DNA of 64,000 bases from Tomocerus qinae (GCA_020055645.1 CM034546.1:86614001-86678000), one strand, 5' to 3'; shown: positions 21,401 to 32,248, counted from the stretch's first letter. The notes: a model not told the origin generated them from the letters alone. Numbers and translations are program-made.

Positions 21401-24400
21401 GAAACGAAAATGATTTCTCGACTATCATATTTGCCAGTAACTTTTTTTTGGAAATTCTCTAAGGATCTGAGACCACTGGTCCTAGAGCCGTACAATAATT
21501 TTTAAAAAATTCCTCGATACTTAATCTATGGTAGTTATATTTAAAATGCCACATTTTGGTCTTTGACTTGAAGATATAAATTCGCAATATATAATTCACA
21601 AAAAACACATTTTTCGGTTTCAAACGATGATATCTTCAAGTCGAAGACCAAAATGTGGAATTTTCAATATAACTACCATAGAATAAGTATCGAAGAATTT
21701 TTAAAAAATTATTGTACGGCTGTAGGACCAGTAGTCCTTAGGATATTTCCAAAAAAAGTACGAATTTTTCCGATTCCCATTTACCCTCTATGATAATTTT
21801 TGCTGGTTGCCCAGCAACATCCCCATTTGTGGCAAAAACAGTTTGAGTCTTTTGAAACATGCACCATTGCCTTAAGTGATTAAGTTTATACCATTTACTA
21901 CTGTGATGGTAAAAAAGGCTAAAAGGTTGTAAATTTTGTACACTGCTTACAGCAGATACGCTGATAAGCCACACAACATCACGGATTTTTGTAATTGTAA
22001 CAGATTTTCATGAAATTTTCTACACAACTATATAAAGAGATGCATTTTGACTTAACCAGGGCCTTATCCAGACGAGTTAAAATGCACTTAATGGTATAAA
22101 TACATTTAATACTAAAAATGGTAAATTATAGTGAATACTTAGCAGTAAATGCAAAGTAAAAATCCCCATGGATGGAGGTCTTTATCCATTCTAGGGTTAA
22201 AGCTCTTTATGGAGAATGAGCACTGTATTGTAGGTGCGGAGTGCAGTTATACCTGAGCAATCCAACAGAATATATGAAGAGCTAGCGCAAGGGCCCAAGC
22301 TGGATATCCGTATGTAGCTTCAGCCGTTAAGTAAAACTTTTGTCCAGTGATCAGACATGCAAAAACCATTAAGGCAGCTAAACTCCCAGCCCTGTAACCA
22401 TACAACATGATACATATATCTCTTGGTATGGTTATACATATATCTCTTGTTATAATTAAGTAAATAATAACTGAAAAGAAATACAATCACACATTGAAGA
22501 AAAAGTCACATAGTTATAGTTAGATAAAAACTTCTCAAAAATCTGCTTTGCCTGAGTAGTAGACTACCTGAGCTATGTAGTCTACTACTAAGGTAGACTT
22601 CCCGTAGGTTCTGTTGCCAATTTCTACTTTTGATTTTCAGTTATTGAAACTCAGCTTAAAAGTTTATTGTTGTCGATTACGCTAGGTTAGGTTTATCCTT
22701 TGATTTAATTTAATTATTTGCTATTTATTTAAATGTACGATTTGAAGTAGATATGAAATATGAAATATGTAACATTGTAATGTGTTTATTTGTATGAGTA
22801 TTTTTATTACTAAGAAATGTTTAGTATATTGTACATTTAGTGAGAAATAGATGCAAATGTGGAAGGTATGGTTAGGGACGAATTTAGACTTTCAGCCAGC
22901 CAGCAATCAGCTAGCAAATAGCCAATAATAGTCGGCTTAGATTTAGACTTTTAACCAGCCAGCAATTAGCTAGCAAATAGCCAATAATTTGTGGTAGCAT
23001 TAGATTAACATTAGCAAGCAATTAGCTAGCCGTAGCAAATAGTTCATGTTAATCCTAAGTAGCATTTAGGTAGCTGATGGTAGGTCAATTTGATAAAAGC
23101 CATTTTGACCAAAAAAAATTTTTCAAATTGACCACTGTGGATAATTTGGCAATACGAGTCGGATAATTTGGCAATAGCCGGTTAAAGTAATGTTTAAGAC
23201 GCAGCAGGATATGTTTTTGTGCTGGGTTCAGTACTTAATGAGATGGCTGTGCATGTTAATACTTTCTCTATTTAGAATTTCTATTAATTTTGAGGGTCTG
23301 CATTAATCATTTTTGATTTTTAGCTCGCCTGAATAAGCCAGCTTATAGAATCGCTGTCCATCCGTGTACACGATAACTTTGGAAGACATTGATGTATTTC
23401 AACTAAACTTAGCGAAAACATTGCCTACTAGGCGGTCACAGGACCCAGGTCCTGTAGTACATGGGGCTAGTGCATCTACAAACAATTTTGCAAGAATGAT
23501 GGTTTCTAGTAGGCCAATCACACCGGCATTTATTTGGGTTCATCACTGATATAATGTACCGGTCACAGGACCCAAGTCCTGTTATAAATAAAGCTATAGT
23601 ATGTATTCCGGGGCAATATTGTACGATGGGTAGAATGTATTTCAGATACATAAATTTTTATGTTAATTCCAATTGACCTTTTCATGCTTTCTCATTAGGT
23701 GGGCCAGGGCTACAGATTTTACGTTACATTGATAGAATCAAAAAATGTTCCAAAACTTCGTCTTAGTACGGCCTAGGGTCAACATTTTGTTTAGAAAGAG
23801 AATTTGGCTATTGGAAAATTACTCCGGCTACCCACCACATTTTTGACTCGGATACTTTTAATCACCATTATACATACCGCCATACTGGACAATGGACCAT
23901 TTTAAGGCCGAGTTAGCCTTAATTAGCAATGTAGCGTCAAGCGATGAATTAGAAAATTGAGTGTTTTTTATTGTAATTTTAGTTCATCGCCAGAGGAAGC
24001 AAGCTTATTGAACCGAACAGTCTGTCCGTATGTCCGTCCTTCTGTCCCCACGATAACTTTCGAATGCTGTGACGGATATTGACCAAACTTGACAAAAAAA
24101 TGCCTATGGCTTTGGGGTAAATCGGTCGGTAAATTGGTTGTTGAGATTTTCTTCCTTTTCTATAAATTGTTTGCGGAAAATATTTCACTCCGCTCTCTCC
24201 TACCAAATTTAAGATTTATTTTGATAGTCAAATATAACTTATTTTACTTATTTTAAAACTTTTTGATTTTGATAATCAATTATGATCAATATTGATCTAA
24301 TTTGAATTACTGTAGATTTTAGTAATCAAATCAAAATAGACCTATATCTACTATTATTCTACCAAAAATGTGCACACCTTTACTCAGGCGAGTTTCTGTT

Positions 24401-27400
24401 ACGGCTTGTTGTAGGTTTTGTTCTCACTACTGTACTCAAAAAGGAGTAAAATTTGAAAGTGAGTAGCGTCCACTCCTTTTTGCAACAGTCCATGCTTATT
24501 TCCAAGCACGTACGTGCTTGGACGTGTCCAGTGGGGGAGGGGGTGCAGCGCCCCTCTCAAAGTAACGTTACCTTATACCCCAGGCTAAAATTGTGACCCT
24601 ATATAATGGGTGGCCAGAATATGTTACCGATGGCCAATATGCTATTTTAATACAAACATATTGACTCAGGTATCGAAAACCTCTTGCAACCAGCATGGTT
24701 GCTGTGGAAATCGACCCTTGCCCGGCCCCCAAAGTAGAGGAAGCTTACATTTTCTCAGCCAATACAATATCACGCTCCCTTCGGGGGCGTGGCTAATTGG
24801 CGGAGCTAAAGTGAAAATTAGCCAGTGGGCGGGGCCTGTTACACTGGAATTTAAAATTTTTTCGATGCCTATTGACCCTAGGTAGCAGTAAGATGAAATT
24901 TTAGAATATTTTTTGACTATTGGAGTAAGTAACTCATTGAGCATACTATAATACCATTAATGTATATCGTATATTTTATACATTGTGATAGTCGATATTA
25001 TATTCAGGATTCCAAAAATGTACCACAGAAGAAAATCGGGTAAGAACTTTAAACAGAATTCTAAGAGTTGTAAAGCAATTTTTACATGTATTTTGATGAT
25101 CATCAGAGATTTCAAACGTAAATGATCTCTTGACTATCATATTCCTCATTAACTTTTTTTGAAAAAGTGCTAAAGGATCCGAGATTACTGATCCATCACC
25201 CATAAAATAAAGTATATTCAATAAAGATTCATCGGAACTTATTCTAGAGGTTATATTTAGAAATTTTCACAATTTTGTCTTTGATTGGAAGATACACGGA
25301 TCACAAAATGCAAATACAGGATTATGTATCCATTTCAAGTTTCAAACGATGATATCTTCAAGCCAGAGACAAAAATGTGAAGATTTCAAAGTATAACCTC
25401 TGGAATAAGTTTTGAAGAATCTTTTTTACATTTACTACATTGGTGTAGGACCAGTAATCAGGACAGATTTTCCGACTTTCATATTCCCATTTAAATTACA
25501 CATAAACTTTTTTTAGGAAAATCCCTAAGGATCTGAGACCATTGGTCCTACACCCATACATTAAATGTAAAAAAGATTCGTCGAAACCTATTCTATGCAG
25601 GACATATTGAAAATTTCACATTTTTGTCTTCTACTTCAAGATATAAGGTTTAACGATAATATCTTGAAGCAGAAGACAAAAATGTGAAATTTTCAATATG
25701 TCCTGCATAGAATAGGTTTCGACGAATCTTTTTTACATTTAATGTATGGGTGTAGGACCAATAGTCTCAGATCCTTAGGGATTCTCCTAAAAAAAGTACG
25801 AATTTCGCATAAAATCGGAATTGCATTTACCCTCTATGAGAATTTTTGCTAGTTGCCTAGTAACACCCCCACTTGTGGCTGAGGAGGTAAAGGGTTTCAA
25901 AAAATATACCCTGACCTTAAACGGTGCAAAATTTGCTTTACAGAATCGAAAACTGACTCACTTCTTTGGGAATCTAACTTTTATTAAACCAATTCAAAAT
26001 TCAAAACATCAATGTAAATTGTCAAATTGAATTTTCCCGCACATGAAGTAATAGAAACCTTGAGCGCACTGAAAGCTGGAAAAATTTTCATACAGAATGC
26101 ATGCATTGTTCCTTTAATGAAATTTTTTTGTGCCTTGTAAGTAGTAGGAGACTATAAACCGCGCTAGTAAGGATAACACACGATGATATAAACAAGCATC
26201 CCTACGGAAATTTTGAAATGCAATTCGAACAAGAAGATTATATTATAGAGTGATGGACCTGTGACAAAGCCTATTGGTCCAGAGGTCCATTTATGAATTT
26301 TAGTTAGTCGTCTCCCAATTATGCTACACCCATTAGGAATTTTAGTTGGTAGTCTCCCACTTATGCTACACCATTTAGGAACTTTAGTTGGTAGTCTCCC
26401 ACTAATGCTACACCATTTAGGAATTTTAGTTAGATATCTCCTACTGATACTTCACCATTTAGGAATTTTTGTTGAAGTGTGTGCATTCTAACGGAATGCA
26501 CTTAACTCATGTGAGTTGAGTCGTTGAGTGGATTCCGTTAGAACGCACTAATTCATTGCTCCATCATACAGGAAAAGTGCCGTGTGCAAAACTGACACGG
26601 ACGGACAGTAGGAAGGAAGAGCTTCCAATGCTCTTAAGGTTTCTACGGTTTCTAAGGTAAATATATACCTATACTAGATGCAGTAAAATATCATACTAGA
26701 TCAAGTATTTCAGTAATCGACCCTAAAAATAAGAAAACGTTTACTTAGAGCTACAAGTAATTTTATTTACTTTTAATTAAGAAAGCGACTATCCTTGTTT
26801 CAGTAAAGCTATATACTTTAGTGAGACGTAAATTTTTACTTCAACCAAAGTAACTTGATTTACTCTAAAATAGGTAAAAATTTTACTTTAAGTACAGTAT
26901 ACAATTTACCCTAGCAAAAGCATAAATATGGCTGATGCAGTCTGCACATTACACATTAACAAAACATGCAGACTGCATCTTACACATTAACAAAGCATGC
27001 AGACTGCATCTTACACATTAACAAAGCATATGCAGTCTGCACCTTACCCATTAACACAGCATATACAGTCTGCACATTACCCATTAACACAGCATATGCA
27101 GTCTGCACCTTAACCACTAACACAGCATATGCAGCATGCACCTTACCCATTAACACAGCATATGCAGTCTGCACCTTACCCATTAACACAGCATATGCAG
27201 TCTGCACCACTAACGCAATCTACACTGTACCTATAAATGTAGCATATGCAGTCTGCACCTTACCCATTAACACAGCATATGCAGTCTGCACCTTACCCAT
27301 TAACACAGCATATGCAGTCTGCACCTTACCCATTAACACAGCATATGCAGTCTGCACCTTACCCATTAACACAGCATATGCAGTCTGCACCTTACCCATT

Positions 27401-28978
27401 AACACAGCATATGCAGTCTGCACCTTACCCATTAACACAGCATATGCAGTTATTCAGTCTGCACCTTACCCATTAATACAACATATGCAATCTGCACCTT
27501 ACCTATTAACATTAACGCAACATATACAGTTTGCACCTCACATCACACACAAACATAACTGAAGCAGACAATGTTTACCGTAGCACATCAACAATTGAAA
27601 TGACAGACAAAAGTAAAATGCAGATGCTTATATATCAACATATTGGCGCGCAATTGGTGAATTCTGTACTTAAAGTAAAACTTGCCGCGAACTAGTTTTA
27701 GGATTACTATACTTTAAGTATCTGAGTAGGGTACTATTTTTGGCAGTAATACTTTACTGCTATTACAGTAGTAAAATATATTGTATTGTAAAGACAGTAA
27801 TTACCAAAACTACTTGTAGAACTAAGTAACGTTTAGCTGTAATAGCAGTAAGAATAAGTGACACCTTACTTCTATTGTAGCTAATTTACCACTTATATTA
27901 TAAGTAAATGCTTAGTGTGTATTATTTCATGTGCGGGAAAATTTGAAATTTGGCCATTTACATTGAAATTATATTTTTCAATGGACCAGCTAGTATTCAC
28001 GCAGCGCCCTGTTAGGGAGACACCACGACATTAAAAAGATAGACCTGTAGCCGACTTTCGCCAAACGCCTAATGGTTTATGGATACTGCGGCGCGGCGGA
28101 CCGAAACTCGGCTGGTGTCTATCTTTTTAATGTCGTGGTGTCTCGCTAATGGGGCCCTGCGTGAATAGCCAACTGGTCCATTCTTCCCATCATACAATAT
28201 TATGGCCCCAGAATACACACTAGCTTTATTATAACAAGACACAGGACATAGGTCCTGTGACCGCCTAGTACAAGCATATTCTTACTCGGTAACTCGGTAT
28301 TCCGCATAAAGTCAAGAGACAACAAAGGCCAAACTGTGTAAATTATTGAGTGTTTCTGTTGAGTGAAGATAGTATAGAATGTATATAGTTGTAGATATGG
28401 TAGATTGTCAACATAATTCTTTCGATTTGAGTAGTATAATTTGTTATTACTTTTTGTCCATGATGATGTAGATAACAGCATATAAGACAGCAGATGTGAA
28501 AGCCAAATTGAGTGGATGCCATGAGGAAGTAAGTGCGTTGAGGCTGTCTGGAGCTACGATGGGAGCATATTCAGCTAACACAAAAGCAGACCAAAGAATT
28601 GGCCATACACAAAAAATGTGGATGAGTTTGTTGAGGGTGTTGTGGTGGTAAGATGCGTAAAATGTAAACTGAAAAAGAAAAAAATTAATCTAATGTCAAC
28701 CATTACAAATGTGTAAGTAAGGGTTTAGTATACAGATTCTAAATTCATAGGACCAAATTCTTTCAAATAGTCAAAGCGTCTAATTGTTGCCGACATTATA
28801 ACTTTCTGGGCGAGCGACCTTTCACCGACCAAATTTTTTTCTGCTTACGACCCTGATTTAAGTCCATTTAAAACTATTTTAGTTAGGCACCATTTAATTA
28901 AAATGGCATCAATATGACATATTATCACTATATTTATTATCAGCTGCTTACCTGCTCTTCAAGGTCAGTTATTCCCAT
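18338..28978 (-). CDS. Mpo1-like (DUF962) membrane protein, five coding exons
   Basis: Join of 28952-28978, 28451-28668, 22253-22391, 18940-19007 and 18338-18479 on the minus strand: 594 nt, 197 residues plus stop, no stop or frame break, every junction GT-AG and in phase. The N-terminus is MGITDLEEQ; the family core follows ([44 protein letters not shown]), with four or five hydrophobic segments and a Lys-rich C-terminus ([13 protein letters not shown]) resembling an ER-retention or cytosolic tail. The characterised yeast member, Mpo1, is an iron-dependent ER dioxygenase acting on 2-hydroxy fatty acids in phytosphingosine breakdown; the conserved His residues are kept here. Length fits the family. 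Introns of about 3.2 and 6.1 kb are packed with repeats. The 5' UTR and promoter are not determined. Confidence 0.88.
18940..19007 (-). CDS. Mpo1-like gene, coding exon 4
   Basis: Acceptor acatttcag|TTTATT; donor TTTAGT|gtgagt. 68 bp encoding [20 protein letters not shown], the most conserved motif of the family. Confidence 0.9.
19170..19732 (+). mobile_element. Hairpin-headed repeat, copy 2
   Basis: Starts ttttagctcgcctgaataag, with the body motifs gataccgcgcgcccattttg and the tail phrases tattaatcgattttgatttt. Forms the left arm of the intron palindrome. Confidence 0.7.
19733..20399. repeat. Diverged about 300-bp tandem duplication
   Basis: 19735-19870 and 20043-20170 share an ordered set of phrases: actaggt, gtgtgttag-gggagag, actaccgctcaa, cttgcagt-actccc, cagctttact. 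Between and after them is non-coding sequence. The minus frame 19812-20015 lies inside the first copy and is not supported as a gene. Confidence 0.55.
20400..21065 (-). mobile_element. Hairpin-headed repeat, copy 3 (inverted)
   Basis: Reverse orientation: ends tataagctgccttattcagg then cgagctaaaa at 21038-21065. The body motif gcgcgcggcatctcagcaac is at about 20873. The tail array lies at 20440-20700. Right arm of the intron palindrome. Confidence 0.75.
21316..22165. mobile_element. Fold-back element with nested hairpin
   Basis: 21330-21395 (attcactataatttaccatt through tgcatttataccattaacgc) is inverted at 22080-22140. It encloses the hairpin 21440-21759 and non-coding sequence. Inserted into the right arm of the larger intron inverted repeat, with a possible aaaaat duplication. 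Confidence 0.55.
21440..21759. repeat. Long hairpin, about 140-bp arms (fold-back family, copy A)
   Basis: Left arm 21440-21577 pairs with 21629-21759 at roughly 90 percent. Both carry ggtctt-gacttgaagatat next to the loop and acttttttt-ggaaa at the outer end. The left arm has an extra tctgagac. Non-coding. Confidence 0.8.
22253..22391 (-). CDS. Mpo1-like gene, coding exon 3
   Basis: Acceptor ggttacag|GGCTGG; donor GCTCAG|gtataa. 139 bp, entered at phase 2 and left at phase 0. Encodes [14 protein letters not shown] and [15 protein letters not shown], two membrane segments. The exon is flanked on both sides by inverted copies of the hairpin-headed repeat. Confidence 0.9.
22880..23050. repeat. 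Short tandem duplication (ccagccagcaatcagctagc)
   Basis: Two to three imperfect units of atttagactttcagccagcc and agcaattagctagcaaatag in the intron. No other feature in 22392-23320. Confidence 0.55.
23318..23412 (+). mobile_element. Hairpin-headed repeat, copy 4 (truncated)
   Basis: ttttagctcgcctgaataag at 23321 followed by the body start (cacgataactttggaagaca). It is interrupted near 23412 by a segment with gcggtcacaggacccaggtc, which recurs at 23564 and, inverted, at about 28235. Confidence 0.6.
23978..24412 (+). mobile_element. Hairpin-headed repeat, copy 5
   Basis: Starts gttcatcgccagaggaagca and has the cgataactttcgaatgctgt body. It ends ttactcaggcgagtttctgt then tacggcttgttgtagg, matching the end of copy 1 and defining the element's 3' end. 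Confidence 0.65.
24502..24521. repeat. Perfect 20-bp palindrome
   Basis: ccaagcacgtacgtgcttgg, in the intron just after copy 5 of the dispersed repeat. Function unknown. Confidence 0.8.
25152..25470. repeat. Long hairpin (fold-back family, copy B, older)
   Basis: Arms about 25152-25305 and 25350-25470 pair at roughly 80 percent; shared inner phrase tcttc/ttgg-aagatat, shared outer phrase ctgatcc / ggaccagtaatca. It follows the family's outer motif gactatcatattcctcatta at 25133. Confidence 0.65.
25506..25798. repeat. Long near-perfect hairpin (fold-back family, copy C)
   Basis: The about 140-bp arms 25506-25645 and 25657-25798 differ at only about four or five positions, with an 11-nt loop. 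The arms run from actttttttagg-aaatccc through ctacacccatacattaaatg to cttcaagatat. The arm sequence is clearly different from copies A and B. Confidence 0.9.
26283..26470. repeat. 42-bp satellite, inverse orientation of 14140-14510
   Basis: Four units of gtagtctcccacttatgcta then caccatttaggaattttagt, the reverse complement of the 14.2-kb family. Confidence 0.85.
26476..26549. mobile_element. 74-bp fold-back sequence
   Basis: agtgtgtgcattctaacgga at the left is the inverse of the right end tccgttagaacgcact, with small differences. The centre contains aactcatgtgagtt. Confidence 0.55.
26940..27545. repeat. 33-bp satellite array
   Basis: About 18 units of acacagcatatgcagtctgc followed by accttacccatta, each with a catatg palindrome. 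The period is a multiple of three, giving false frames on both strands (for example 26966-27562). Central units are identical; edge units are diverged. Confidence 0.95.
27981..28181. mobile_element. 201-bp MITE with about 65-bp TIRs
   Basis: atggaccagctagtattcac at 27981 and its inverse ending aactggtccat at 28181. The arms continue through gagacaccacgacattaaaa and agatagac. GC-richer loop. No coding. Confidence 0.8.
28451..28668 (-). CDS. Mpo1-like gene, coding exon 2
   Basis: Acceptor ttttctttttcag|TTTACA; donor GACAAAAA|gtaata, phase 2. Encodes YHHN, the WPILWS hydrophobic segment and [20 protein letters not shown]. The strongest family match in the gene. Confidence 0.9.
28952..28978 (-). 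CDS. Mpo1-like gene, coding exon 1
   Basis: ATG at 28978-28976 in good context (aacATGG). Nine codons end in GAGCAG|gtaagc, phase 0. A short upstream out-of-frame ATG gives only a three-codon frame. Chosen because it joins in frame to exon 2 and matches the short N-terminus expected before the FY-x-S-YHHN block. Confidence 0.8.
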
Positions 28979-30369
28979 GTTTGTTCCCTGCTCTATACTC
29001 GCATCGATGTATGTATTGAATGATGTATCTGTCTATGCAATCTGCACTATATTCCAGTATGTCGAATCTAAGAAATATCAACGTACGTATACATATTATA
29101 TATTATCCTTTATGGAATCTTACTAAGTATTACAGAAGTTAAACTATAAATGGAATTGCTATAATAAAGATTTGTTTGTTAACCTTGTATATTGTAAGAA
29201 TGAGTTTACGAAGGTATTGTATACAGCCCAAAGAGCAAAAGATAATTACCTCCTAGGTAATTATTTTGAGCCAAGAGTACATAATATCAATAATGTTATA
29301 CAATAGAACGGTCAAGGGAGTAGAGATTGAATGCAATAAATCGATAAAAGTAAAACTCGTCTCGAACTTAGTACTTACATGTATGTATGTATAAGCAGTA
29401 TGTATATAAGAGGATATCCGATTATTAGGAAACTCCAAAGCCAACTAAATTGTTTTTTGTCTAGGCAACTGGTCTTTCTCTATCTATTAATCTAATTTCA
29501 GACTATCTTTATTGTGTCCAGTGTAATGATAATGATAAGCACAAGCAATCAAGCAACTGAAGCAACATTGCTTGATAGTAAGTGCAGTGTAAATAATAAA
29601 TTATACATTACTAGTGAACCCAGCCAATGGGAAAACCTAGCACTTAAGAGAAATTCAGCAGGCCACACATCACAGTATTAAAAATAATTCCGAAAATATT
29701 ATCGGTATTTCCCTTAAGTTATTATGTTAACTTTGTAAATACAATAATTTAAATATACTTTTATTTTCTACAGCGGTTGGAAAAAATAGTTGCAGCTCCA
29801 ATATTATGGTCAAAAGGAAATTTTTAAACCAAAATAATAACTGTAGATCTTGATTTCAAATACAGGGAACAATGAAAGACACCATTTTTGATAAACACCT
29901 CAAAAGTTACCAAAAATTTCCCATTTTAAAACAGAAAAATAAGATTCCCAGGATTTTTTGGAAAACGTACAAATCCCATGAGTACAACTTTCAAATAAAT
30001 ATTTTTATAGAATAAAATAGTGGCCCTCAGTACTGTTATTTAATCCTACAAAAACTGAGGGGAAACTGGCACAAAGGAATCAATGGAGCAGTACGATAGG
30101 GCAGTAGGCAGACTCGTATTTACTTATCTCGTATTTGCACACATTATGTATCATGCCAAGAAATAAATCGGTATTTATGAAAAAAATTAAGAAAAATGGC
30201 TGAAAGCAAGCTAAGGTATAAAAGTAATTTAGGGGAGCTAAATTTAAGTGACATCCAAAATATAAATGAAAAATATAGCATGTTAACTAGTGTTATCTGG
30301 AAAGCAGCCGAAAATACAGGAATGGTGATCTGGATAAAAGCTAACAAATAAAAGCCTTGCTTTGACAAA
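28979..30369. other. Upstream of the Mpo1-like gene; no gene seen
   Basis: Should hold the minus-strand 5' UTR and promoter of the Mpo1-like gene, but I see no clear TATA, initiator or untranslated exon. The remaining AT-rich sequence has short frames only. Confidence 0.4.
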
Positions 30370-31965
30370 GATTGTCGTTAATTAAAAAAAGATATGTACT
30401 GATATAGACGTATCTGTAGAATAACGGGTTTTCAAAAGCACTTAGAAGAAGTTCATTTACTTAAAAAAACAATTGAACACCGTTTGCAAAAAAACGGCTT
30501 GATTATAATGACGGCATTCAAAAGAAATTAAGTAATAATTCAGATAATATTGTATTTTGGAGAACAGTTAACCCTTTTAGGAAAAGGACAGATGTAAAAA
30601 ATATTATCTGCAATAGGGAATGGGAAGAATTTTATTACAATGTGATGCCCTAGGAGCCATCCTCTAATTCTAATAATAATCTAATAGGTACACAGCATGC
30701 AAATGAGGTTCTGATCGAAGAGTTAGACAAAGAAATTTCACTAGAAGAACTTGCTTATGTGCTTGCTAAATTAAAAGATAATAAGACTCCAGGAACACAT
30801 TAAATCGTAAATGAATTTCTGAAAGGAGTTCCTAACTCTGTCAAAATAGATTTGGTTATTTATCTGTATTTCAATGAAATATGTGATAAATTAGATACTC
30901 CCATTAAATGGTCAGAAATTGAAATAGCCACAATGTTTAAAAAAGAAAACCGTTTAAATCCAAGAATCTATACTAAAATATCACTGTTAAATACCACAAT
31001 GAAATTATTTTCATTAATTTTAAATAATAGATTAATATTGTCGACCGAATCTAATGTTTGACCAAATAAATTATAGACTGTTTTCTCAAAATTGCATGTA
31101 TCTAATTCTGAAATGTAAATTGTGGTAGCAATTTATAACCATAGAAACTGCAGCGGATGAAAAGTGACGACAGGGGTAATGACATGACGATACTATGGCT
31201 ACGACGCTATGACCCGATATTATGTTTGTTTACTGGGACGATTTAATATTGACATGCCTGATAACCTCTCAGAATAAAGTGGTCTATAATTTTTTTGGTC
31301 AAACATTAATAACGTTGTTCCTAAATCTCAACCGGGATTCAAAAATGAACATTCTTGCGAAGAACAACTTTTTACACTAAATACATATTATAATATAATT
31401 ACAAGAAATTTGTAGATTTTGAAAGATGTTTCGACTCATTGGATCATACATTGATCTTGAAAACCCTCACAGACTTAGAGTACTCTAATTCCGTTTACCT
31501 TATGGTAAGGCTGTAATGGTTGTAAGAGCAAAGGACGGGGACACAAAAATTTATTAAAATAACTCAGGGCTGTCCTCAAGACTAAATACGTTCGCCGCCT
31601 ATCTTTAATCTACATACCAACGACGTTGAAAAGAATTTAATGATTCTTGCCTCTCAAAAGTGGAAATGGGCGACAGGAAGAGCCGACATCTACTTATATT
31701 TGCAGACGATCTCATATCTCTTGCAATCTCGGCGCGCTGTTAAAAAAGGCAATGAACTAAATGCAATTGAAACATGAATATTGTTAAAACATAAATAAAA
31801 AACATAAATAAATAGTAAACAATTAACTGTTAACTGTCAAAAAACTAGACAAATTTATGGAATTTTAAAATACGAGGGGTGTCCAAAGTAAACGGAAATT
31901 CAAGAACAACAACACCGAACTGGATGCTGTAACTCAATTTGAGTACCTAGGTGTTCATTTCTCAA
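30370..31965 (+). pseudogene. Decayed LINE reverse transcriptase
   Basis: Broken frames carry LINE RT landmarks in order. The RT N-terminus DNKTPGTH...NEFLKGVP is at about 30780-30830. The longest frame 30852-31061 has KWSEIEIATMFKK and NRLNPRIYTKISLLNTTMKL. Resumed at about 31320 after a MITE insertion come QPGFKNEHSCEEQLFTLN and CFDSLDHTLI, a remnant of the YADD region (about 31690-31720), and EYLGVHFSTTGTE at about 31940. Numerous stops and shifts. No ORF1 or endonuclease recognised. Dead. Confidence 0.75.
31052..31308. mobile_element. 257-bp MITE inside the LINE remnant
   Basis: taatgtttgaccaaataaat (31052) and its inverse ending ttttttggtcaaacatta (31308) give about 27-bp TIRs. It splits the RT reading between the 31061 and 31320 segments, confirming that it inserted into the LINE. 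Confidence 0.75.
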
Positions 31966-31981
31966 CAACGGGGACAGAGTA

Positions 31982-32248
31982 GGGCTTAGACAGGCAGTTT
32001 CAATGTATAAGAAAAATTGGACCTCTGCCAAATGAAACTGCAGGTTGGACCCGATCGCGGTAAGACTAAAGACCGCCAACCTATTCATTCACTACCAAAT
32101 ACCTAATCATATTTATTTGGTAGTGAACACTACTGACAGCTAACTATATGTAAACAGTTTATAGTCTTACGGCGATCGGGTCCAACATGCAGTTTCAATT
32201 GACAGAGGTCGAATTTTGCTTATACATTGATACTGCCTGTCTAAGCCC
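31982..32248. mobile_element. 267-bp MITE with about 85-bp TIRs
   Basis: gggcttagacaggcagtttc at 31982 pairs with the right end gatactgcctgtctaagccc at 32248. The arms extend to the gacccgatcgcggtaagact block. A small inner inverted repeat, cactaccaaatac / tatttggtagtg, forms the loop. It truncates the LINE remnant. Confidence 0.8.

Larger units (their letters stand above)
19110..22218. mobile_element. Intron-filling large inverted repeat (fold-back)
   Basis: 19110-19165 (ctccatgaagagctttaacc through cctccatccatgga) is inverted at 22163-22218 with few mismatches. Inside the two ends are head-to-head inverted copies of the hairpin-headed repeat (19170-19732 plus, 20400-21065 minus). A further about 1.1-kb fold-back block (21067-22160) has inserted in the right arm. 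The structure covers nearly all of the intron between exons 3 and 4. Confidence 0.7.
26013..27965. mobile_element. Two-kb TIR element carrying two satellites, in the host intron
   Basis: 26013-26055 (aatgtaaattgtcaaattga through cccgcacatgaagtaata) is inverted at 27920-27965. A second inner inverted pair, ttttactttaagtacag, occurs at about 26888 and about 27668. Contents: the 42-bp satellite in reverse (26283-26470), a small fold-back (26476-26549) and the 33-bp array (26940-27545). No transposase. Confidence 0.65.

Noticed and set aside
24610-24944. Overlapping 91- and 92-codon frames on opposite strands
   Set aside because: Inside the host intron, no recognised domain, no splice partner; the strand ambiguity argues for chance.
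26966-27562. 198-codon open frame with an 11-residue repeat
   Set aside because: 33-bp satellite; antisense frames are open too.
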